A stretch of DNA of 64,000 bases from Blastomonas ursincola (GTDB taxonomy: Bacteria > Pseudomonadota > Alphaproteobacteria > Sphingomonadales > Sphingomonadaceae). A program made the position numbers and the translations under genes. Within the stretch, counting starts at the first letter, position 1, and the number at the start of each line of letters is the position of its first letter. The notes under the pieces were generated by a model. The model was given only the letters and a program-made list of their open reading frames with translations. It was not told the DNA's origin and did no database searches. Location: NCBI RefSeq assembly GCF_013607875.1, contig NZ_VDES01000001.1, forward strand, positions 1,242,895 to 1,306,894, in the 5' to 3' direction. Below are positions 26,817-35,491 of the stretch, one piece after another.

Positions 26817-27690
26817 CCTGGTCACACTGCGCTCCGACGCGCTGACCGCCAGCATCCACCCGCTGGGGGCGGAGCTGTGGTCGCTCAGGGACGCAGAAGG
26901 CCGCGAGCTGATGACTGATGCCGACCCGGCCTTCTGGGCGGGCCACGCGCCTCTGCTCTTCCCGATCGTCGGCGCGCTGGCGGGGGATGAATATCGGCTC
27001 GGCGAGCGCCACTTCGCGATGCCGCGGCATGGCTTTGCCCGGCGGTCGGAATTCGCGCTAGTCGAGGCGGATGCATCGAGCGCGCTGTTCCGGCTCGAGG
27101 CGAGCGAAGCCAGCCGCGCTATCTATCCGTTCGACTTCCGGCTCGACATGGCCTTCGCGCTGACCGGCGCGACACTTGCAATGACCGCGACGGTGAGCAA
27201 TCGCGGCGATACCCCGATGCCGTTCAGCTTCGGCTATCACCCGGCCTTTGCCTGGCCGCTGCCCTATGGCGGCGCGGCGGAGGATCACCGGATCGTCTTC
27301 GACTGCGACGAACCCGCCCCGATCCGGCGGCTCGACCCCGCCACCGGCCTCGTCGCGCCCGAACCGCAGCCCGGCCCGGTCGAGGGCAAGGTCTACGCGC
27401 CGACATATGCCGATTTTGAGGCCGACGCGCTGATCTGGGACGAACTGCAAAGCCGCTCGCTGATCTATGGCTTACCCGGCCAGACGCGCCTCCGCATCGA
27501 TTTTCCCGACGCGCCGATGCTCGGCATCTGGCAGAAGCCCGGCGCGCGCTTCCTGTGCATCGAACCCTGGGCCGGGATCGCCGACCCGCTGGGCTTCACC
27601 GGCGATTTTGCCGACAAGCCCGGCGTGATGACGCTGGCACCAGACGCACAGCAGCGTTTGCGGATGGATGTGACGCTGCTAGAGAGCTAG
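26809..27690 (+). CDS. Aldose 1-epimerase (galactose mutarotase) family protein
   Basis: This 293-residue beta-sandwich protein of the LacX/YeaD-like branch of aldose epimerases shows a typical N-terminus (SIHPLGAELWSLRDAEGRELM). AMPRHGFARRSEF carries the conserved Arg-His segment. FSFGYHPAFAWPL carries the second His, and CIEPWAGIADP follows near the end. It may interconvert anomers of a hexose or hexose-6-phosphate. The GTG start at 26809 overlaps the end of pheT by 8 bases (GTGGCTGA), and GGAG lies upstream, so its translation is coupled to pheT. Confidence 0.88.
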   Translation: MADLVTLRSDALTASIHPLGAELWSLRDAEGRELMTDADPAFWAGHAPLLFPIVGALAGDEYRLGERHFAMPRHGFARRSEFALVEADASSALFRLEASEASRAIYPFDFRLDMAFALTGATLAMTATVSNRGDTPMPFSFGYHPAFAWPLPYGGAAEDHRIVFDCDEPAPIRRLDPATGLVAPEPQPGPVEGKVYAPTYADFEADALIWDELQSRSLIYGLPGQTRLRIDFPDAPMLGIWQKPGARFLCIEPWAGIADPLGFTGDFADKPGVMTLAPDAQQRLRMDVTLLES

Positions 27691-27701
27691 CCCATTCCGG
27701 T

Positions 27702-27781
27702 CCCCTGCGCATGCAGGGGCCCATCTTCTGCCCCTTGTTTCCGGATGAGCCGTCCGGAGATGGGTCCCCGCCTTCGCGGGG
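27702..27781. repeat. Intergenic hairpin cluster (REP-like)
   Basis: Between the epimerase and prfC genes lie CCCCTGC/GCAGGGG (27702-27708, 27713-27719) and TCCGGA twice. A third stem is CCCCGC-CTTC-GCGGGG (27766-27781). The last stem resembles those near 38.7 kb and 60.7 kb. The cluster could end transcription of pheST-epimerase. Confidence 0.55.
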
Positions 27782-27805
27782 AACCGACATCAGCAAAGCC
27801 CCGAT

Positions 27806-29371
27806 ATGACCGCCCTCAACCGCCGCACCTTCGCCATCATCTCGCATCCAGACGCAGGGAAAACCACGCTCACCGAAAAGCTACTGCTCACCGGCGGCGC
27901 GATCCATCTGGCGGGCGAGGTCAAGGCACGCGGCGCGGCGCGGCGGGCGCGGTCGGACTGGATGAAGATCGAGCAGCAGCGCGGCATCTCGGTCACCTCG
28001 TCGGTCATGACCTTCGAGCGCCAGGGCATCACCTTCAATCTGCTCGACACGCCGGGCCATGAAGACTTTTCTGAAGACACCTATCGGACGCTGACCGCAG
28101 TCGATTCCGCGATCATGGTGATCGACGCCGCCAAGGGCATCGAGCCGCAGACGCGCAAGCTCTTCGAGGTGTGCCGCTTGCGCTCGGTGCCGATCATCAC
28201 CTTCGTCAACAAGGTCGACCGCGAGGGCCGCGACCCGTTCGAGCTGCTCGACGAGGTCGCCGATGCGCTGGCACTGGATGTCTGCCCGATGAGCTGGCCG
28301 GTCGGCATGGGCGGCCAGTTCGAGGGCGTGTACGATTTCGCCCGAAACCAGCTGATGCAGCCCGAAGGCCCGTCGCGCGAATACGACGGATCGGTCACGC
28401 AGCTTTCCGGTCTCGATGATCCGGCGCTGGCCGACAAGCTTTCCGCGCAGGCGCTCGAACGGCTGACCGAGGAAGCTGAGCTCGCCCAGGGCGGCTATGC
28501 AAGCTTCGACCTCGAAGCCTATCGCCATGGCGACCTCACCCCGGTCTATTTCGGCTCGGCGCTCAAGCGCTTCGGCATCGAGGAGCTGATCGACGCGATC
28601 GCGACGCACGCTCCGCCGCCGCGCAGCCAGCCCGCCGAACCCGAATCGGTCGATCCCACGCGCAAGGACGTGACCGGCTTCATCTTCAAGGTGCAGGCGA
28701 ACATGGACCCGCAGCACCGCGACCGCATCGCGTTCATGCGGCTGGTCTCGGGCACGTTCAGGCGCGGCATGAAGCTGGTGCCCTCGGGCCATGGCAAGCC
28801 GATCGCGGTGCACTCGCCGATCCTGTTCTTCGCGCAGGACCGCGAGCTCGCCGACGAGGCGCTGCCCGGCGACATTATCGGCATTCCCAATCATGGCACG
28901 CTGCGCGTCGGCGATACGCTGTCCGAGAAGAACGACGTGCGCTTTACCGGCCTGCCCAATTTCGCACCGGAAATCCTGCGCCGTGTCCAATTGAGGGACC
29001 CGACCAAGACCAAGCAGCTGCGCAAGGCGTTGGACGATCTGTCCGAAGAGGGCGTGATCCAGGTCTTCTATCCCGAGATCGGCAGCCAGTGGATCGTCGG
29101 CGTGGTCGGCCAGCTGCAGCTCGAGGTGCTGATCAGCCGGCTCGAGGCCGAGTACAAGGTCGAGGCGGTGCTCGAAATGGCGCCGTTCGATACCGCGCGC
29201 TGGCTGAACGGCCCGGCCGAGGCTCTGGAAGCATTCAAGCGCATCTCGATGAACAACATGGCCAAGGACCGCGACGGCAACCCGGTGTTCATGGCGCGCT
29301 CCGCCTGGGATGTCGGCTATCAGCAGGAAAAGAACCCCGAGCTGACCTTCAGCGCGACGCGCGAGCGCTAA
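27806..29371 (+). CDS. prfC: Peptide chain release factor 3
   Basis: This 521-residue translational GTPase recycles RF1 and RF2 from the ribosome. The G1 motif is HPDAGKTT (residues 14-21). The switch I region has RGISVTSSVM, G3 is DTPGHEDFSEDT and G4 is NKVDREG. RF3-specific features such as FARDRE-like FFAQDRELADEALPGDIIGI and the C-terminal VGVVGQLQLEVLISRLEAEY are present. Length is normal for RF3. It stands alone between a hairpin cluster and cysQ, which starts 41 bases downstream and may be cotranscribed. Confidence 0.96.
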   Translation: MTALNRRTFAIISHPDAGKTTLTEKLLLTGGAIHLAGEVKARGAARRARSDWMKIEQQRGISVTSSVMTFERQGITFNLLDTPGHEDFSEDTYRTLTAVDSAIMVIDAAKGIEPQTRKLFEVCRLRSVPIITFVNKVDREGRDPFELLDEVADALALDVCPMSWPVGMGGQFEGVYDFARNQLMQPEGPSREYDGSVTQLSGLDDPALADKLSAQALERLTEEAELAQGGYASFDLEAYRHGDLTPVYFGSALKRFGIEELIDAIATHAPPPRSQPAEPESVDPTRKDVTGFIFKVQANMDPQHRDRIAFMRLVSGTFRRGMKLVPSGHGKPIAVHSPILFFAQDRELADEALPGDIIGIPNHGTLRVGDTLSEKNDVRFTGLPNFAPEILRRVQLRDPTKTKQLRKALDDLSEEGVIQVFYPEIGSQWIVGVVGQLQLEVLISRLEAEYKVEAVLEMAPFDTARWLNGPAEALEAFKRISMNNMAKDRDGNPVFMARSAWDVGYQQEKNPELTFSATRER

Positions 29372-29412
29372 AACACGGTTGCAGCGCCGCAGCGCTGCGC
29401 TAAGGCAGGGCC

Positions 29413-30216
29413 ATGGCGTCGCGCACCAAGGTTTCTCCCGACACGATCAAGCATATCGTCGAAGAGGCGAGCACCATCGCCATGGCCGCATTCGCGCGCG
29501 CGGGCGGCGATCTGCAGGTCTGGGACAAGGTGCCCGGCGAGCCGGTGAGCGAAACCGACCTTGCCGTCGACAATTTCCTGCGCGAGCGGCTGGGCGCGCT
29601 GGTCCCGGATGCGGGCTGGCTGTCCGAAGAGACGGCGGACGACACCGCCCGGCTCGATTGCGGGCGCATCTGGCTGGTCGATCCGATCGATGGCACCCGC
29701 GATTTCGTGCGTGGGCGCACCGGCTGGGCGATCTCGGTCGCCTTGGTCGAGGATGGGCATGTCGTGATGGGCGTGCTGGCCGCCCCGGCGCGTAACGAAT
29801 ACTGGATCGGCGCACGCGGACGCGGCGCGTTCCTCAACGGCAAGAGGCTGAAGGCCAGCCGCCGCACCGATTTTCCCGGCTCGCGCGTGCCGACCGACAG
29901 CCTGCCCAAGGCGGATATCGACCTGACGGTGGTGGAAAAGCCGAACAGCATCGCGCTGCGCATGGCGATGGTCGCCGACGACCGCGCCGACCTGCTCGCG
30001 ACGCTGCGCTGGGGCTATGAATGGGATATCGGTGCCGCGGCGATCATTGCCGAAGAGGCGGGCGCGCGGGTCACCGATGCACTGGGCGGCGAACTGCGCT
30101 TCAACAAGCCGCGCGCCAATGCGTTCGGGGTGCTGTGCTGCGCACCGGGCATTCACGCCGCCGCTGTCGAGCGGTTGCGTGAACGCGCGGTGCGATTGTC
30201 GGCGGGCGGCGGTTAA
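29413..30216 (+). CDS. cysQ: 3'(2'),5'-bisphosphate nucleotidase / inositol monophosphatase family
   Basis: This 267-residue Mg-dependent phosphatase has the three metal-binding motifs of the IMPase superfamily: SEET (about 71-74), WLVDPIDGTRDFV (Asp 90 and 93) and EWDIGAAAIIAEEAGA near the C-terminus. This branch usually removes the 3'-phosphate of PAP formed during sulfate assimilation. Inositol monophosphatase activity cannot be excluded. The ATG has AAGGCAGGG upstream. Its stop codon shares the TTAA at 30213-30216 with the stop of the convergent SMR gene. Confidence 0.85.
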   Translation: MASRTKVSPDTIKHIVEEASTIAMAAFARAGGDLQVWDKVPGEPVSETDLAVDNFLRERLGALVPDAGWLSEETADDTARLDCGRIWLVDPIDGTRDFVRGRTGWAISVALVEDGHVVMGVLAAPARNEYWIGARGRGAFLNGKRLKASRRTDFPGSRVPTDSLPKADIDLTVVEKPNSIALRMAMVADDRADLLATLRWGYEWDIGAAAIIAEEAGARVTDALGGELRFNKPRANAFGVLCCAPGIHAAAVERLRERAVRLSAGGG

Positions 30217-30572
30217 CCTTCCGTCAAAGCCTGCGGCTTCTCAGCCTCGTCATAAGGCGTGGTCAGATACAGGCCCGTCGTCCCGATCAGCGTCAGCACG
30301 ATGAACCCGGCCTGGGTGAGGCTGATCGACTGGCGGAACACCAGCCAGCCGATCACCGCCACTGCCACCACGCCGACGCCCGACCAGATCGCATAGGCGA
30401 TGCCCATCGGAATGCGGGTGAAGGCAAAGGCGAGCAGCCAGAAGCACAGGCCATAGCAGCTCATCGAGGCCATGCCGAACAACGGCTTGCTGAACCCCTG
30501 CGAGGCCTTGAGCAGGCTGGTGCCTGCAATCTCGCAAAGGATGGCCAATGCCAGCAGCACCCATGCATTCAT
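30213..30572 (-). CDS. SMR-family small multidrug efflux protein
   Basis: This 119-residue inner-membrane protein has four helices. The conserved membrane Glu14 (MNAWVLLALAILCEIAG) exchanges protons for cationic compounds. The AIWSGVGVVAVAVIGWLVF segment is the usual helix 3. It resembles the EmrE/Gdx group, but the sequence does not decide between lipophilic drug and guanidinium export. The ATG at 30572 has GAGGAG upstream. It lies 13 bases downstream of a MerR/TipAS regulator and is probably controlled by it. Confidence 0.93.
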   Translation of the reverse strand: MNAWVLLALAILCEIAGTSLLKASQGFSKPLFGMASMSCYGLCFWLLAFAFTRIPMGIAYAIWSGVGVVAVAVIGWLVFRQSISLTQAGFIVLTLIGTTGLYLTTPYDEAEKPQALTEG

Positions 30573-30585
30573 TATCCGCTCCTCC

Positions 30586-31389
30586 TCATTGCGCCCTTGG
30601 CGTGGCAATCCTGTCCCCAGCCAGCATCCGCGCGGCCGTCGCCTGTTTCATGAACGCCCAGACCTCGGCATCGAAGCCGGGATCGGCCTGGACCGGCCAG
30701 TTGGCCATGTCGTCGTACATCTTCATCGTGCCGGTCCACATGGCGGGGGTGGCGACATCGGTGAACGGCTTGAGCAGCGCGAACCAGCGCTGGACGAACG
30801 CTGCTGCCGCGTCGCCGGCGGGATCCATCGGCAGTGCGGCCTTGATCTCGTCGCCCAGCGCCTTCCATTGCGCGGCATAAGCGTCCTGATCGAAATCCTC
30901 GCCCAGCGCGCCCATCTTCTCGCCCCACTCGGCCCGCTCTTCCGGGGTAAAATAGCGGTCGGTCACCGCCTTCCATTGGTCCTGTGACATGCTCGTACTG
31001 TCCTGTTGTTCGGTGCGGATCAGCGAGCAGAAGGTCTCGGCATCGATGGGCTCGCCGCGATCGATGCGTGACTTGACGGAAATGAGCAGCGCCTGCGCCT
31101 CGGATATGCGGCGCGCTTGGGCCTCCAGATGGTCGAGCTGCGCGGTGATGAGACCGTGAAGATCGATCCGCCGGTGCGCGGTCAGCCGCTGGATCTGCGC
31201 CAGCGTCAGGCCCGCTTTCTTGAGCGAGAGGATGAGGTTCAGCCGTTCGAGCGCCGCCGCATCATAATGCCGCCGCCCCGACGCGGTTCGCAACGGCTCG
31301 ACAAGCCCCCGCGCCTCATAGAAGCGCAGCGCGCGGGCGGTGAGACCGGTGAGCCGGGTAACGGCGGCAATGTCGAGCGAATCGGGCAT
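30586..31389 (-). CDS. MerR-family regulator with TipAS-like effector domain
   Basis: This 267-residue protein has an N-terminal MerR winged HTH (DIAAVTRLTGLTARALRFYEARGLVEP). A coiled-coil dimer helix follows, then a C-terminal TipAS-type domain (YFTPEERAEWGEKMG). In TipA proteins this domain binds bulky antibiotics. I chose the ATG at 31389 because it directly precedes the HTH. No ribosome site precedes it, and the candidate promoter ends about 7 bases upstream, so the mRNA may be leaderless. The downstream SMR exporter is the likely target, giving a drug-sensing efflux pair. Confidence 0.9.
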   Translation of the reverse strand: MPDSLDIAAVTRLTGLTARALRFYEARGLVEPLRTASGRRHYDAAALERLNLILSLKKAGLTLAQIQRLTAHRRIDLHGLITAQLDHLEAQARRISEAQALLISVKSRIDRGEPIDAETFCSLIRTEQQDSTSMSQDQWKAVTDRYFTPEERAEWGEKMGALGEDFDQDAYAAQWKALGDEIKAALPMDPAGDAAAAFVQRWFALLKPFTDVATPAMWTGTMKMYDDMANWPVQADPGFDAEVWAFMKQATAARMLAGDRIATPRAQ

Positions 31390-31396
31390 GGATGGG

Positions 31397-31427
31397 GTTA
31401 TGCCACTTGACGTAAGGTCAGCTTCAA
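31397..31427 (-). promoter_or_regulatory. MerR-type promoter with 19-bp spacer and operator dyad
   Basis: Reading leftwards, TTGAAG (31427-31422) and CATAAC (31402-31397) are 19 bp apart, the overlong spacing typical of MerR-activated promoters. A dyad TGAC-N5-GTCA (31408-31420) lies within the spacer. The predicted start point falls at or next to the merR ATG (31389). Confidence 0.6.
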
Positions 31428-31500
31428 GCGGAATTTCGGGAGGCAGCATAAGGCCGCTGCCGCGAGTGGGAGGGGAGAGCGCTGGCATTATCGCGCCCTA

Positions 31501-31791
31501 TTAGCGCGCGAAGGCCACAATCTCGCATGGCTGGAACGCTGTCTGCGAGACAGCCGCAAACCAGTCCTGTCGAAAGCTAGCCAGGCCCGCCAGATGCGCC
31601 ATCAACGCATCCCAGCCCGGCATCTCCTCGTGAAAGGTCCAGATCTGCCCGGAGGCCACCACCTCGCAGCAGATCAGGTCGGTCGTGATTTCGTCACGCT
31701 CGTAAAAGGTAACCCTTTCGACGCTGCCTAAAGGAATGTCAGTCAGCACATCCAAGGATGATCTGACTTTCACCTGTTGTGGCTCCTTCAT
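31501..31791 (-). CDS. Small protein of unknown function
   Basis: This 96-residue soluble protein contains SLDVLTDIPLGSVERVTFYERDEITTDLICCEV, then WTFHEEMPGWDALMAHLAGL and a C-terminal QPCEIVAFAR. The periodic hydrophobic pattern and the Trp/Glu-rich centre look like a real folded protein, but I recognise no characterised family. The ATG at 31791 overlaps the stop of the upstream small gene (ATGA), which supports translation. Its composition is less GC-rich than the surroundings. Confidence 0.6.
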   Translation of the reverse strand: MKEPQQVKVRSSLDVLTDIPLGSVERVTFYERDEITTDLICCEVVASGQIWTFHEEMPGWDALMAHLAGLASFRQDWFAAVSQTAFQPCEIVAFAR

Positions 31792-32069
31792 CCACGCACG
31801 CATGCGCTTTTGTCCAACGTGAGCGAGATTCCTCGGGCTGTCGCCTTGACGACATCACCGACTCGACAATCCAGTTCCAGCTTCTTGACAGACTTCTTGC
31901 CTGAAAGACCCGTTTCATCCTGTGCCGTAACAACGAACCTGTCGTTGTTCAGTCGACTCTGCGATGACACGATACTGACGACCTTGGCGTCCACGGTTCT
32001 CTCAGGCAGCTGTGCACAAGCCAACATGTGCAACGCACCGGACAGCCCAAGAAGGTGGATGAAGCGCAT
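31788..32069 (-). CDS. Small exported protein of unknown function
   Basis: This 93-residue protein has an N-terminal hydrophobic segment (MRFIHLLGLSGALHMLACAQ). It may be a signal peptide or an imperfect lipobox (MLAC). A beta-rich domain follows with VDAKVVSIVSSQSRLNNDRFVVTAQDETG and LELDCRVGDVVKATARGISL. It looks like a small OB-fold-like periplasmic domain, but this is a guess. It is coupled (ATGA) to the next small gene. Base composition is less GC-rich than that of neighbouring genes. Confidence 0.55.
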   Translation of the reverse strand: MRFIHLLGLSGALHMLACAQLPERTVDAKVVSIVSSQSRLNNDRFVVTAQDETGLSGKKSVKKLELDCRVGDVVKATARGISLTLDKSACVRG

Positions 32070-32190
32070 GAGGCACAGGCTGCCATTCTGCGTCGGTTGA
32101 GGCAATGGCATTTGGAACGTGCTGTGCGGAATGGAATGTCACCCATTTTCCGCATGACGCCGTCCGCCCTATCCGCCATGGTCTCAGCCG

Positions 32191-33120
32191 ATGCGCGCCC
32201 TCGTCCTTCGGCGGTTGTTGACCGCGATCCCGACATTGCTGCTCGTGCTGCTCGCCTCGTTCGCGCTGATGCGCTTTGCGCCCGGCGGGCCGTTCGATGG
32301 CGAGCGCCCGCTGGCGCCCGAGACGCGCGCGGCGCTGGAGGCGGCCTATGGCCTCAACCTGCCGATGGGCGAGCAGTTCGCGCTGTTCCTGCAGCGCACG
32401 CTTACCGGCGATTTCGGGCCGAGCCTGGTCTATCGCGACTTTACCGTCACGCAGCTGATCGCCGACAGCCTGCCGGTGTCGCTGACGTTGGGCGGACTCG
32501 CCATCCTGCTGGCGCTGGTGCTCGGGCTGGCAGCGGGGATGGTCGCGGCGCTGCGCCCCGGCGGCTGGGCGGACGAGACGCTGATGCTCGTCGCCACCAT
32601 CGTCACCGCGCTGCCCAGCTTCGTCACCGGGCCGCTGCTCGCGCTGATCTTCGGGCTGTGGCTGGGACTGTTGCCGGTGGGCGGGCTGGGTGACGGGCTG
32701 CTGAGCGCGCCGCAATACTGGATCATGCCGGTGATCGCGCTGGCGCTTCCGGTGGCGGGCGCGATCGCCAAGCTGGCGCGCGCGGGGCTGGCGGCGGCGC
32801 TGGCGCAGGAGCATATCCGCACCGCGCGGGCGCGCGGGCTCGGCACCGGCGCCATCATTGCGCGCCATGCGTTGCGGCCTGCGCTGGTGCCGGTGGTGAG
32901 CTATCTTGGCCCGGCGGCGGCGGGGCTACTGACCGGCGCGGTGGTGATCGAGACGGTGTTCGCGCTGCCGGGCTTGGGCCGCTATTTCGTGCAGGGCGCG
33001 CTCAACCGCGATTATCCGCTAATCATGGCGGTGATCCTGCTTTATGCGGCGCTCATCATCGCGTTCAACCTTATCGCCGATCTGCTCTACGGCTGGCTCG
33101 ATCCCCGGAGCAGGGCATGA
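32191..33120 (+). CDS. Peptide/nickel-type ABC transporter permease (DppB/OppB family)
   Basis: This 309-residue inner-membrane permease starts MRALVLRRLLTAIPTLLLVL and has about six helices. The EAA loop (HIRTARARGLGTGAIIARHALRP) contacts the ATPase, and the usual ETVFALPGLGRYF follows near the end. The start (ATG 32191) lacks a strong ribosome site. It is first in a three-gene operon with ATGA overlaps. No solute-binding protein gene lies in the operon or nearby. Confidence 0.92.
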   Translation: MRALVLRRLLTAIPTLLLVLLASFALMRFAPGGPFDGERPLAPETRAALEAAYGLNLPMGEQFALFLQRTLTGDFGPSLVYRDFTVTQLIADSLPVSLTLGGLAILLALVLGLAAGMVAALRPGGWADETLMLVATIVTALPSFVTGPLLALIFGLWLGLLPVGGLGDGLLSAPQYWIMPVIALALPVAGAIAKLARAGLAAALAQEHIRTARARGLGTGAIIARHALRPALVPVVSYLGPAAAGLLTGAVVIETVFALPGLGRYFVQGALNRDYPLIMAVILLYAALIIAFNLIADLLYGWLDPRSRA

Positions 33121-33905
33121 AGCGCATCGCTCTGCCCGCCGCGATCGTCGCGCTGATCGCGCTCGCAGCGCTTGTGCTGCCGATGCTGCTCCCATGGAGC
33201 CATGACGCGATCGACTGGGACCATGTCCGCGCCGCGCCCGCCACGGCAGGGCACTGGCTCGGCACCGACGAGCTGGGGCGCGACCGGCTGGCGCGGCTGG
33301 CGGTGGCAACGCGGATCACGCTCGCCGTGGCGCTGGCGGCGGCTTTGGTGTCGATGCTGGTCGGCATCGGCTGGGGCATGATCGCGGGCTGGGCGGGCGG
33401 ACGCACCGACGAGCTGATGATGCGGATCGTCGATGCGCTCTATGCGCTGCCGTTCATGTTCATCGTCATCGTGCTGATGGTGGTGTTCGGCCGCTCGATC
33501 CTGTTGGTCTTCGTCGGCATCGGGCTGGTCGAATGGCTGACCATGGCGCGGATCGTGCGCGGCCAGGTGATGACGCTGCGCCACCGCCCGTTCGTGCTGG
33601 CGGCAGAAGCGAGCGGCGTGCCGGTGCGCGTGATCCTGGCGCGCCACATATTGCCCAATATCGCGGGGGTGGCGCTTGCCTATCTGACGCTCACCCTGCC
33701 CGGCATCATCATGATCGAGAGCTTCCTCTCGTTCCTCGGCCTCGGCGTGCAGGAGCCGCTGACCTCGCTCGGTATCCTGGTCAAGGAGGGCGCGGACGAC
33801 ATGGATGTCGCACCCATGGGGCTGCTGGTGCCCGGCGGGGTGATGGTGACGCTGCTCGTCTGCCTGACGCTGGTCGGTGAGCGCCTTAGGGACCGGTTCG
33901 CATGA
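33117..33905 (+). CDS. Peptide/nickel-type ABC transporter permease (DppC/OppC family)
   Basis: This 262-residue second permease of the same transporter shows the DppC-type GTDELGRDRLARL segment after the first helix. The EAA loop is ASGVPVRVILARHILPN, and IMIESFLSFLGLGVQEP is the typical C-terminal stretch. The ATG overlaps the stop of the first permease (ATGA), and its stop overlaps the ATPase start in the same way. The two permeases should form the membrane channel together. Confidence 0.92.
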   Translation: MKRIALPAAIVALIALAALVLPMLLPWSHDAIDWDHVRAAPATAGHWLGTDELGRDRLARLAVATRITLAVALAAALVSMLVGIGWGMIAGWAGGRTDELMMRIVDALYALPFMFIVIVLMVVFGRSILLVFVGIGLVEWLTMARIVRGQVMTLRHRPFVLAAEASGVPVRVILARHILPNIAGVALAYLTLTLPGIIMIESFLSFLGLGVQEPLTSLGILVKEGADDMDVAPMGLLVPGGVMVTLLVCLTLVGERLRDRFA

Positions 33906-35446
33906 GCCTGTACCGGCTGGACGCCATGGGTGTGACCATCGACGGGCGCGATCTGGTGCGCGGGGTTTCGCTCGAGATTGCGCCCGGAGAATGCGTCGCG
34001 CTGGCGGGTGCATCGGGATCGGGCAAGAGCCTGACCAGCCTGACGCCTTTCGGGCTTTCCGCCGGGACGATCACCGGATCGGCGATGCTGGAAGGGCAGG
34101 AGCTGGCGGGGCTCGACGAGGCGGACCTGCGAAAGGTGCGGCGCGCGTCGGTCGGCTTCGTGTTCCAGCAGCCGCTCACCGCGCTGACCCCGCACCGCAC
34201 TGCGGCGCAGCACCTCACCGAAAGCGCAATGCAGGCGGGGGGAGCGCGTCCGGACCGGAACACGCTGGTCGCGATGCTGGACGCGGTCGGCCTGGCCGAT
34301 CCGGCGATCAAGTTGAGGCGTTATCCGCACCAGCTTTCGGGCGGCGAGCGCCAGCGGCTGATGATCGCCTGCGCCATCGCGCATCGCCCGAAACTGCTGA
34401 TCGCCGACGAGCCGGTGTCCGCGCTCGATGCGCATCTGCGTGCCGAGATCATGGCACTACTGACGCGGCTGCGGCGCGAGACCGGCATGGGGCTGCTGCT
34501 GGTCAGCCACGATCTCGCCTCGCTCGAACATCATGCCGACCGGGTGCTGGTGATGCAGGGCGGCCAGGTGGTGGAGGCTGGCGCGGCGCAGGCCATCGCA
34601 CGCGCGCCACAGCACGCTTACAGTCAGGCGCTTTGGGCGGCGACGCCCAGCCTGAATGCCGCGCTACCCGACGACCTGCATGTGCCGGGCGCGCCGCTGG
34701 TCGAGGCGCAAGACCTCACCGTGCGTTTTGCCGGGAATGGCCTTTTCACGCGGCCCGTGATCGCCGTCGATGCGGTGGACCTGACTGTGCATCAGGGCGA
34801 GGCGGTGGCGCTGATCGGCGGCTCGGGCTCGGGCAAGTCCACCATCGGCCGCGCGATTGCCGGGCTGGGGCCAGTCAGCGCGGGTGCGATGCTGTGGAAG
34901 GGCGCGCCGCTACCCGCGCGCCGCAGTCGCGAGCAGCGGCGAATGATACAACCGGTGTTCCAGGACCCGGTCGCCAGCCTCGATCCGCGCTGGCGCGTGT
35001 CCGACATCATCGCCGAACCCTTGGTGCATCTGCGTCCCGACCTGACGAGTTGGGGCCGCGCCGGGCTGGTCAAGAAGGCGCTGCAGATGGTTGAGCTGGA
35101 TGGCGCGCTAGCTGACCGGACACCGGCGGGGCTGTCGGGTGGCCAGGCGCAGCGCGTCGCCATCGCCCGCGCGCTGGTGGCCGAGCCCCAGATGCTGGTG
35201 CTCGACGAGGCTACCTCGGCGCTCGACCCGTTGGTGGCCGTGCAGATCGTCGCGCTGCTGAAGCGACTGCAGCGCGATCAGGGGATCGCGATGCTCGTCA
35301 TCACGCACGATCTCGCGCTGGCGGCGCAATTCTGCCACCGCGCTGCCGTGCTCGAAGCGGGGCGTATCGTCGAGCAGGGGCCGATGGCGCAGCTCATCGC
35401 CGAGCCTCAGGCCGCGATGACCATAAAGCTGGTGGCCGCAAGCTGA
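33902..35446 (+). CDS. Fused double ABC ATPase (DppD-DppF type)
   Basis: This 514-residue protein has two complete ATPase domains in one chain. The first has Walker A GASGSGKSL, signature LSGGERQR and Walker B LLIADEPVSALD. The second has Walker A GGSGSGKST, signature LSGGQAQR and Walker B MLVLDEATSALD. It should drive the two permeases encoded upstream, with one fused subunit replacing the usual DppD and DppF pair. The C-terminus lacks the Cys-rich oligopeptide extension motif found in many DppD/F proteins. ATGA overlap with the upstream gene. Confidence 0.93.
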   Translation: MSLYRLDAMGVTIDGRDLVRGVSLEIAPGECVALAGASGSGKSLTSLTPFGLSAGTITGSAMLEGQELAGLDEADLRKVRRASVGFVFQQPLTALTPHRTAAQHLTESAMQAGGARPDRNTLVAMLDAVGLADPAIKLRRYPHQLSGGERQRLMIACAIAHRPKLLIADEPVSALDAHLRAEIMALLTRLRRETGMGLLLVSHDLASLEHHADRVLVMQGGQVVEAGAAQAIARAPQHAYSQALWAATPSLNAALPDDLHVPGAPLVEAQDLTVRFAGNGLFTRPVIAVDAVDLTVHQGEAVALIGGSGSGKSTIGRAIAGLGPVSAGAMLWKGAPLPARRSREQRRMIQPVFQDPVASLDPRWRVSDIIAEPLVHLRPDLTSWGRAGLVKKALQMVELDGALADRTPAGLSGGQAQRVAIARALVAEPQMLVLDEATSALDPLVAVQIVALLKRLQRDQGIAMLVITHDLALAAQFCHRAAVLEAGRIVEQGPMAQLIAEPQAAMTIKLVAAS

Positions 35447-35491
35447 CGCTTACGGCCACCTCCCCCTTTATGTCGAGCGAACCGGCGCGCT

